Source: an uncultured bacterium
GTDB taxonomy: Bacteria; Cyanobacteriota; Vampirovibrionia; Gastranaerophilales; Gastranaerophilaceae
Direction: 5' to 3'
Length of the DNA: 37,022 bases
NCBI GenBank assembly: GCA_902777385.1
Contig: CACYTP010000025.1
Location: 1 to 37,022, forward strand
The position numbers were made by a program, and so were the translations under genes. The notes beneath the pieces are model-generated. The model was not told the origin of the DNA. It ran no database searches and worked only from the letters and a program-made list of their open reading frames with translations. Shown in pieces: positions 31,807 through 37,022 of this stretch (its first letter is position 1; every line of letters starts with the position of its first letter).

Positions 31807-31832
31807 GAATTGAATGTTAGATGTTTTTGTGA

Positions 31833-32663
31833 TTATGCTGCATTTCTGGTTGAACGATTTAAAAATCCAATGCACAATGTTGTGATTGAACCTATAATTA
31901 ACGCACCGGTTGCCGCAGATTTTGTTCTTGCTCTAGGCAGAAATTCTTTTACTATTTCGTAACTTTTTTTAAGCTGTTTGCTGTTTGAAAGCTCAAACAA
32001 CTTGTTTGAAGCTACAGTTCTTCTTTTTGCTAATGCGGCAAGAAAATCATGATAAGCTTCTCTCACTCCGGCATATCGTGCAGGATTATTTTTTACTTGT
32101 GCCAGTCGTTCTTCTGATATGTTTCTAACGTTTGTTTTATATATATCAAGTTTTGCGGAAATTACCGCTTTGGCTTTTGCTAAAGCCGAATTAGCTTCAT
32201 TCAGAGCTGTTTTTAGTCCTCCGTTTTCCGGATTGTTTTTTAGTGCATTTTTAGCAGCACGATAGTTTTTGTTTAATTGAATATAATCAGTTTCTTTAAT
32301 TGCCTGTTGGAGATTAGTACGACTTTCTTTGTAATTTTTTTCCATCTTATCGGGAACTGCTACATTTTCAAATTTCTGCCGCCATTCTCCGGCTGCTTTT
32401 TTTACCTGATTAATTACCGTACTTTTGGATGTTCTGTAATCTGCTCTCGCTTTTTTTATTGCCATTAGGGCTTTAGATTCTCTAGGGGACATGTTTTCAG
32501 CTAAATCTTTAGTGTAAATTTGTTGAAACTTGTCTTCCTTTAAAATTAGCAGGCGTTTTAGTGAATACTTCCTTGGTGCTAACGTATAACCAATGCCCAA
32601 TCCTATAACTCCGCCTGCAACCGGTTCAATCATAGGACTGACTGATAAGGACCTCTCGCTCAT
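31833..32663 (-). CDS. Hypothetical membrane-anchored coiled-coil protein
   Basis: The 276-residue protein has a glycine-rich hydrophobic segment near the N-terminus (VAGGVIGLGIGYTLAP, about 15-30) and a C-terminal membrane helix (ATGALIIGSITTLCIGFLN, about 251-269). The 210 residues between are basic helices with coiled-coil character (LNKNYRAAKNALKNNPENGG, LKTALNEANSALAKAKA). Both ends could sit in the membrane with a soluble helical arch between. A strong RBS (AAAGGGGG) precedes the ATG. It is divergent from the GT2 gene. No family recognised. Confidence 0.65.
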   Translation of the reverse strand: MSERSLSVSPMIEPVAGGVIGLGIGYTLAPRKYSLKRLLILKEDKFQQIYTKDLAENMSPRESKALMAIKKARADYRTSKSTVINQVKKAAGEWRQKFENVAVPDKMEKNYKESRTNLQQAIKETDYIQLNKNYRAAKNALKNNPENGGLKTALNEANSALAKAKAVISAKLDIYKTNVRNISEERLAQVKNNPARYAGVREAYHDFLAALAKRRTVASNKLFELSNSKQLKKSYEIVKEFLPRARTKSAATGALIIGSITTLCIGFLNRSTRNAA

Positions 32664-32763
32664 AAGAACCCCCTTTTACATATTCTCTTTTAACTCCTAA
32701 ACCTGTAATTATTATAACTCAAAATTTAAAATTTTGTTATATTTCTTTATAAAACTTTACATA

Positions 32764-32792
32764 TTGTAACATTCGATTATTTGTGGTATAAA
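32764..32792 (+). promoter_or_regulatory. Promoter of the GT2 gene
   Basis: TTGTAA (32764-32769) and TATAAA (32787-32792) have a 17-bp spacing, with TGG just before the -10, an extended form. The start of about 32799 puts the RBS AGGAGG almost at the 5' end. Confidence 0.6.
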
Positions 32793-32811
32793 TAATATAT
32801 TAGGAGGAATT

Positions 32812-33909
32812 ATGCCAGAAGAGTTGCCATTAGTGACGGTTGTTACGCCTGTATCAAATATAATTGATAACGAAAAAATAGATGAATTTAATTTATTAAC
32901 AACTTTGTTAAATCTACAGATGTATCCGAGGGTTGAACATTTAGTCATTGATAAAGCATCTAAGGATGGGACTGTCCAGTTGCTGATGGATTATAAAAGT
33001 AAAGGGTATATTCAAATGTATACTGAGCCTGACAGCGGCAGGTACGAGGCTCTAACAAAAGGTATAATGCATGCAAGAGGGAAATATGTAACATTTCTGA
33101 ACTGTGATGATTTTATGCATGACATTACTGCGTTGATGGAGATTGTCCGGATGATGGAAGAATATGATGCTGCATATACGTTTTCCACAGCTTATGCGAT
33201 ACATCCTGAAGGATATGTATTTTCCTTTGCACCGACAATGTATAATGTATTTCAGGTTATGCCTTGTGCTTTACAGGGCATGGTGTTTAAAAAGTCAGTG
33301 CTTGCTCAGGAAGGGTATTTTGATACTAAATTTAAATTGCTTGCGGACTATGATTTAATTTTAAGATTATTCTTAAAAGAGTATCCGGGATTATATTACG
33401 ATAAGAATTATGTGACTTACAGAATATCTGAAACAGTCCTGAATTCTCCGCAAGTTGTTGAATCTGAAACAAGACAAATCTTTATTAAAAATTACAGGAA
33501 TATGTTTGGATTAACCAATGAGATTGTTGACAAAATATCGGCTACATCGGAATTCCCGCCTGAATTCCTTGATAAGTTGGCAAAATATTTTCCTGAAGAA
33601 TCAAAATCCGAATTTTTGGAAGCCTGTGAAAATATGCACCAAATGAGATTGGGAAATGATATAATTGAGGATGAAAATGAAGAGCAGGCTGAAAATGCTG
33701 ATGAGCAGCTACAATCTCAAAATAATAGTCAGCAAGTTCCGCAAGCACCGCAACAGCAATCAGGTATGGGGCAAACTCCAAGCAGAGGTTTACCTCCGCA
33801 GCAGTCCGGCATGGGACAAGCTCCAAGACCGGGTATGTCTCCTCAACAAAGATTTTCTACTCAACCATTCCCACAGCGTCAGACTCCGCCTCCGGGATTT
33901 TCAAGATAG
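32812..33909 (+). CDS. Family 2 glycosyltransferase with Q/P-rich C-terminal tail
   Basis: The 365-residue protein has a GT-A fold domain in residues 7-220. It opens VTVVTPVSN, has EHLVIDKASKDGTVQLL (the nucleotide-binding S/D-x-D-G region), then GRYEALTKGIMHARGKYVTF and the metal-binding motif LNCDDF. GT2 enzymes move a sugar from a nucleotide donor. The last 100 residues are low complexity: an acidic stretch (IIEDENEEQAENADEQLQ) followed by Gln/Pro/Gly sequence with repeated QQSGMGQ units. Such a tail is unusual on a GT2 enzyme. No membrane helix is seen. It is followed after 65 bp by lptB, with its own promoter between, so the products may act on the same envelope glycans. Confidence 0.88.
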   Translation: MPEELPLVTVVTPVSNIIDNEKIDEFNLLTTLLNLQMYPRVEHLVIDKASKDGTVQLLMDYKSKGYIQMYTEPDSGRYEALTKGIMHARGKYVTFLNCDDFMHDITALMEIVRMMEEYDAAYTFSTAYAIHPEGYVFSFAPTMYNVFQVMPCALQGMVFKKSVLAQEGYFDTKFKLLADYDLILRLFLKEYPGLYYDKNYVTYRISETVLNSPQVVESETRQIFIKNYRNMFGLTNEIVDKISATSEFPPEFLDKLAKYFPEESKSEFLEACENMHQMRLGNDIIEDENEEQAENADEQLQSQNNSQQVPQAPQQQSGMGQTPSRGLPPQQSGMGQAPRPGMSPQQRFSTQPFPQRQTPPPGFSR

Positions 33910-33925
33910 TTCATATTCCCTTGCA

Positions 33926-33955
33926 TTGTGATTTTATTTCAAGTAAAATTATAAT
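33926..33955 (+). promoter_or_regulatory. Promoter of the lptB operon
   Basis: TTGTGA (33926-33931) and TATAAT (33950-33955) have an 18-bp spacing. The start is about 33962, followed by RBS AAGGGG and ATG 33975. Confidence 0.6.
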
Positions 33956-33974
33956 ACATGATTAAGGGGAATAT

Positions 33975-34700
33975 ATGAAGATAGAGGCTCAAAATCTTAT
34001 AAAAATTTACGGCGACCGTAGTGTAGTAAATGACGTTTCCTTTTACGTTGACAAGGGGGAAGTTGTTTGTTTACTTGGTCCTAACGGTGCAGGAAAAACT
34101 ACTACTTTTTATATGATAGTAGGTTTAATAAAACCAAATAAAGGAAAAGTTTTGCTGAATGGTGAAGATATTTCGTCTATGCCTATGAATGTCAGGGCAA
34201 AAATGGGTATAGGTTATCTTCCTCAGGAGGCGTCAATATTCAGAAAATTGTCTGTTGAAGATAATTTAAAGCTTGTTCTTGAGATGAATGAAAAGTTAAC
34301 AGTATCTGAGAAGAAGAAAAAGCTTGAAGAGTTGTTGACAGAATTTGGTATTGAAAGATTGCGTTCTTATGCGGCTATTTCGCTGTCAGGTGGTGAAAGA
34401 CGTCGTGTTGAAATTGCAAGAGCACTTGCCGCAAGTCCGGATTTTATTCTTTTGGACGAGCCTTTTGCAGGTATTGACCCTATCGCTATTGGAGAAATCA
34501 AGGATAATATAAGAAAAATATCTGAAGAAAAAGGAATTGGAATTCTGATAACAGACCATAATCCTAAGGCGACATTGTCTATTACTGATAGAGCTTATGT
34601 AATATTTGACGGTAAGATTAAAATTCAGGGAAAAAGTCAGGATGTTGCGGTTGATCCTGTTGCGAAAGAGTTTTATTTAGGAAAGGATTTTGAACTTTAA
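33975..34700 (+). CDS. lptB: LPS export ABC transporter ATPase LptB
   Basis: LptB powers extraction of lipopolysaccharide from the inner membrane through the Lpt bridge. The 241-residue length is exactly typical. Walker A is GPNGAGKT at 35-42, the Q loop is YLPQEASIFR (Q84), the signature LSGGERRR is at 137-144, Walker B is FILLDEPFAGIDP (157-169), and the switch histidine is in LITDHNP. The FYMIVGLI, YLPQEASIFRKLSV and DEPFAGIDP wording is that of LptB rather than other ABC ATPases. It overlaps the permease by one base (TAATG). Its presence implies an LPS-bearing outer membrane. Confidence 0.95.
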   Translation: MKIEAQNLIKIYGDRSVVNDVSFYVDKGEVVCLLGPNGAGKTTTFYMIVGLIKPNKGKVLLNGEDISSMPMNVRAKMGIGYLPQEASIFRKLSVEDNLKLVLEMNEKLTVSEKKKKLEELLTEFGIERLRSYAAISLSGGERRRVEIARALAASPDFILLDEPFAGIDPIAIGEIKDNIRKISEEKGIGILITDHNPKATLSITDRAYVIFDGKIKIQGKSQDVAVDPVAKEFYLGKDFEL

Positions 34701-35815
34701 TGAAATTATTTCCTAAGATTACGATTTATGACAGATATATATTTAAGCAGGTTATGCTTGCAACTTTTGTTGCAATATTGTTGTTTACCGTAGTATGGAT
34801 TGCTCCGGAAATGCTTTTAAATACTATAAAAAAGGCTCTGTCAGGTGAGTACACACTAAAAATGGCGTTTGTTGTGCTATTGTGTGAAACACCGTTAATT
34901 TTGGGTAAAGCGTTCCCTGTAGGATTGTTACTTGGTTCATTGTTTACCTTTGATAAATTGTCAAAAGATTCAGAGTTGACTATATTTAGGGCTGTAGGGT
35001 TATCTTTCAAGAGAATTCTTGCTCCGGTTCTTGTTCTAAGCTTTTTGGTAACAGGTTTATGTTTTTGGACTTGTGATAAGTTAATTCCAAAAGCGGAAAA
35101 TATGCAAAAAACTATCAGAGGCATACATCCTTCAACGCAATACATTTATACGCAAAAATATGACAGTGGTGCCCCAAAAATGGCTGTTGTTGTTTCTGAA
35201 TTTAGCGATAGTACGATGCACAATGTTATTGTTTTGGATTTTTCAGATAAGATATATTCGGATGTTCATCAATTGTCAAATATATATTCTGCAGTAATAG
35301 GGGAATACAAAGGTGATTATTGGAGTCTATCTGATATAAAGCAGTATAAAATAAACAGGGACGGTATATTTACAGCAATCGGGCATCTTGATAATCTGGA
35401 TATATTAAAGGGTGAATCTGCTAAAAATGCTTATACTTTGATGACTTATTCTACTAAAAGAGAAAGAGAAATCACAAATTCAGAATTGAAAAATTATATA
35501 TCTTTGCTCAAAAAAGAAGGAATGGATGAAGAGTATCAGTATATGCTAAACAAGTATTTTCAGCGATTTTTACATCCGTTTGTCTGTGTGTTATTGGCTA
35601 TAATGGGTACATTATTAGGTTTCAGCAAGCCTAGAGAACAAAGGATGATAGGATTTGCAATTGCGATTGCCAGTATTTTTGTATACTATATTACGCTTCC
35701 GTTTTTCGATTTGCTCGCAGAAAAAGGTGTATTACATCCGTTTATTACTGCGGCATTTCCTCCTGTAGCTTTTACAGCTTGTATTATTGCATTTTATAAG
35801 TCAAAGGATTTGTAG
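34700..35815 (+). CDS. LptF/LptG-family LPS export permease
   Basis: The 371-residue inner-membrane permease works with LptB. It starts ITIYDRYIFKQVMLATFVAI, the usual opening of YjgP/YjgQ proteins, and has six membrane helices, three on each side of a periplasmic beta-jellyroll domain (about 120-260). The C-terminal part (LNKYFQRFLHPFVCVLLAIM then GTLLGFSKPREQR) is diagnostic. LptF and LptG cannot be separated on this sequence; in Cyanobacteria-related lineages a single permease often serves. It is translationally coupled to lptB and followed by a lipoprotein gene 4 bp later. Confidence 0.92.
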   Translation: MKLFPKITIYDRYIFKQVMLATFVAILLFTVVWIAPEMLLNTIKKALSGEYTLKMAFVVLLCETPLILGKAFPVGLLLGSLFTFDKLSKDSELTIFRAVGLSFKRILAPVLVLSFLVTGLCFWTCDKLIPKAENMQKTIRGIHPSTQYIYTQKYDSGAPKMAVVVSEFSDSTMHNVIVLDFSDKIYSDVHQLSNIYSAVIGEYKGDYWSLSDIKQYKINRDGIFTAIGHLDNLDILKGESAKNAYTLMTYSTKREREITNSELKNYISLLKKEGMDEEYQYMLNKYFQRFLHPFVCVLLAIMGTLLGFSKPREQRMIGFAIAIASIFVYYITLPFFDLLAEKGVLHPFITAAFPPVAFTACIIAFYKSKDL

Positions 35816-35819
35816 AAAA

Positions 35820-36620
35820 GTGAAAAAGTTTTTTTTATGTTTAATATCTTGTATATTATTATGTGGTTGTACTGTAGAGAGTGCACCTATTGATATAGAT
35901 TATAATGATGGAATTTATCATATTACTGTAGATAAAAGTAAGGCAAAGAAAAAGATAAAAATGTATGCGGCTCAGGATTTGATGACAAATTACGAGGTGC
36001 ATAAACATAGCGGAGCAGAATTGACGATAAATTCAGGCTTTTTTGATCCGTCCAACGGAAAGACTATTTCTTATGTTGTGATGGATAGACAAACTGCAGA
36101 AGATCCGATGTTTAATTCAAATCTTTTTGCAAATCCCGTATTAAGACATAATATGTCAAAAATATTGAATCGCACAGAATTCAGAATTGTAGAATGTGAT
36201 AATAAATATGAATTTCAGATGGTTCCTCATAATACTCCTGTTGAGTTTTCCTGCTCAATTGTTGAATCTGTGCAGGGCGGACCTTTGATATTGCCTGAAC
36301 TAAGATTAGAAGAAGAGTATTTTATAGAAAAAGACGGAGATACTGTTGTAAGAGAGTCATGTTCTGTTTTACACAAAGTAGCTCGTACTGTATTAGGCTT
36401 GAAAGACGGCAATTTGCATATTTTAATTATTACGGATGAACATCCTATGGATATGTACGAGGTTCAGGAACTGTGTAAAAAACTCGGTTTTGAAAGAGCT
36501 ATGGGCTTAGACGGAGGCAGTTCGACATCTATGGATTATAAAGACAAATATCATGTAATCTCGATAAAAGGCGATGGTGCCGGACGAAAATTAAAATCTT
36601 TTATAACAGTTTATAAGTAA
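35820..36620 (+). CDS. Phosphodiester glycosidase (NAGPA-like) lipoprotein
   Basis: I choose GTG 35820, 4 bp after the permease stop and with AAAGGA about 10 bases upstream; the earlier in-frame TTG lies inside the permease. The 266-residue product has a lipoprotein signal (MKKFFLCLISCILLCGC, lipobox LCGC with Cys17), so it is membrane-anchored. The domain matches the phosphodiester glycosidase family (NAGPA / DUF2233): TINSGFFDPSNG (69-80), VQGGPLIL (151-158), ARTVLGLKDGNLHI (188-201) and GLDGGSSTSMDY (229-240). Family members cleave sugar-1-phosphodiesters; the bacterial substrate is often unknown. Coupling to lptB and the permease suggests envelope glycan or LPS trimming, which is inference. 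Confidence 0.88.
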   Translation: MKKFFLCLISCILLCGCTVESAPIDIDYNDGIYHITVDKSKAKKKIKMYAAQDLMTNYEVHKHSGAELTINSGFFDPSNGKTISYVVMDRQTAEDPMFNSNLFANPVLRHNMSKILNRTEFRIVECDNKYEFQMVPHNTPVEFSCSIVESVQGGPLILPELRLEEEYFIEKDGDTVVRESCSVLHKVARTVLGLKDGNLHILIITDEHPMDMYEVQELCKKLGFERAMGLDGGSSTSMDYKDKYHVISIKGDGAGRKLKSFITVYK

Positions 36621-36639
36621 ATTTTAATTTTATGCAGGG

Positions 36640-36667
36640 TTGCAAAAATTCTAAAATAGTTTATAAT
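36640..36667 (+). promoter_or_regulatory. Promoter of the poly-G ORF
   Basis: TTGCAA (36640-36645) and TATAAT (36662-36667) have a 16-bp spacing. The start is about 36674, with RBS GGAGG at 36687-36691. Confidence 0.65.
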
Positions 36668-36699
36668 GAAAATGTACAAAACCCACGGAGGATGTTATC

Positions 36700-37022
36700 A
36701 TGATTGGAATTAAGCATAGGGGGGGGGGTAAAATCCTCTCGTAGTAAGGGTTTACAGGATTTTATTATACATCATCCTGAAGATAACATGTCATTGCGAG
36801 GAGCCGAAAGCTCGGCTACGAAGCGAATTTCTGTACGGCACTTGTGCCGGATAGCGACGAAATTGAGCGATTCGCACAACGTGCAGATAGCGAAACTCTC
36901 GGAGCGTGGAAGAAATCCAAGACAGCAATCCAGCTTATTAAGCAATGTTGAAAATTTTGATGATAAAACAGTTAGTTCTGTATCTAAAAAGTTTGAACAA
37001 GTTTCAAATAATGCAACTTTAA
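36700..37022 (+). CDS. ORF with poly-G frame switch, partial at window end
   Basis: ATG 36700 has a good promoter and GGAGG 8 bases upstream. It reads MIGIKHR, then enters ten G (36719-36728) and stops at TAG 36742 after 14 codons. Removing one G (or adding two) opens the frame: VKSSRSKGLQDFIIHHPEDN and onward without a stop to the end of the window at 37022. The middle, from about 36790 to 36933, is the dispersed repeat read in frame. After it the sequence (NVENFDDKTVSSVSKKFEQV) again looks like ordinary protein. Either a phase-variable gene in its off state, a decayed gene, or a homopolymer miscall. No family recognised. Confidence 0.5.
36719..36728 (+). repeat. Homopolymeric run of ten G
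   Basis: Ten consecutive G lie seven codons into an ORF, in otherwise AT-rich DNA. Such tracts gain and lose units during replication. Confidence 0.9.
36790..36933. repeat. Dispersed palindromic repeat, copy 3 (long form)
   Basis: It starts GTCATTGCGAGGAGCCGAAA and ends GCAATCCAG, the two ends seen in the copies at 1-75 and 16151-16184. In between are internal palindromes (GAGCC...GGCT, CGGCACTTGTGCCG). It lies inside the ORF at the right end of the window and has no stop in that frame. Confidence 0.7.

Noticed and set aside
34726-35145. 139-residue minus-strand ORF
   Set aside because: It lies wholly antisense to the LptF/G permease gene and has no RBS.
36730-36763. AAAATCCT...AGGATTTT inverted repeat after the poly-G run, as a terminator
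   Set aside because: The stem has few GC pairs, an 18-base loop and no proper T-run, and the shifted reading frame passes through it. Chance pairing is more likely.

Overview
The window is AT-rich chromosomal DNA from a Gram-negative-type bacterium. It most likely belongs to the non-photosynthetic sister lineage of Cyanobacteria (Melainabacteria/Vampirovibrionia, probably order Gastranaerophilales). Four things point there. A protein at 8920-9876 has the layout of the cyanobacterial clock-input protein LdpA. Two secreted proteins carry three SLH domains each, beside Lpt lipopolysaccharide-export genes and a probable outer-membrane beta-barrel. There is a stand-alone DUF2229 protein. Several lineage-type hypothetical proteins carry short FSG/SFG motifs near the N-terminus. 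The assignment is inferred from protein content only.

Layout. 1-3853: an interspersed-repeat copy, a small hypothetical gene, a uridine-kinase-like NTPase, rpsU (57 aa) with its own promoter and terminator, and a GT-C-type membrane protein. 3858-6510: a DUF2229 protein and a lysine-rich repeat protein. 6618-7060: tRNA-Gly(CCC) followed by a ~183-bp tandem repeat whose units re-use the tRNA 3' end. 7121-11775: a beta-barrel protein without a visible signal peptide, divergent from the LdpA homologue, then a Na+/phosphate cotransporter with a PhoU-like tail. 11840-15995: proS, a cysteine-rich SLH protein and tRNA-Ser(TGA).

16000-20170 is an accessory and decay zone. It holds dispersed palindromes, a membrane protein, the C-terminal remnant of a zeta-toxin-type kinase with its small companion, a Mu-type transposase N-terminal fragment, and a Fic protein with a broken C-terminus behind a small ORF carrying an in-frame stop. 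A small XRE regulator closes it.

20229-25662: a GT-C-like membrane protein, a UbiA enzyme closely resembling decaprenyl-phosphate phosphoribosyltransferase, and a PAP2 phosphatase. This trio recalls the mycobacterial lipid-linked pentose pathway. A DegT-type aminotransferase and a coiled-coil protein follow. 25933-31754: a tight co-directional run of SLH protein, TPR protein, REC-PAS-histidine kinase, NarL-type regulator and secreted coiled-coil protein, which looks like one envelope-signalling operon. 31833-36620: a membrane-anchored coiled-coil protein, a GT2 glycosyltransferase with a Q/P-rich tail, and lptB, an LptF/G permease and a phosphodiester-glycosidase lipoprotein in one operon. 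The window ends inside an ORF with a promoter and RBS. Its frame is interrupted by a run of ten G and it contains a dispersed repeat.

The strongest leads are the LdpA homologue outside phototrophs, the lipid-pentose-like trio, the five-gene signalling operon and the poly-G-switched ORF at the right edge. No rRNA or CRISPR array was seen.
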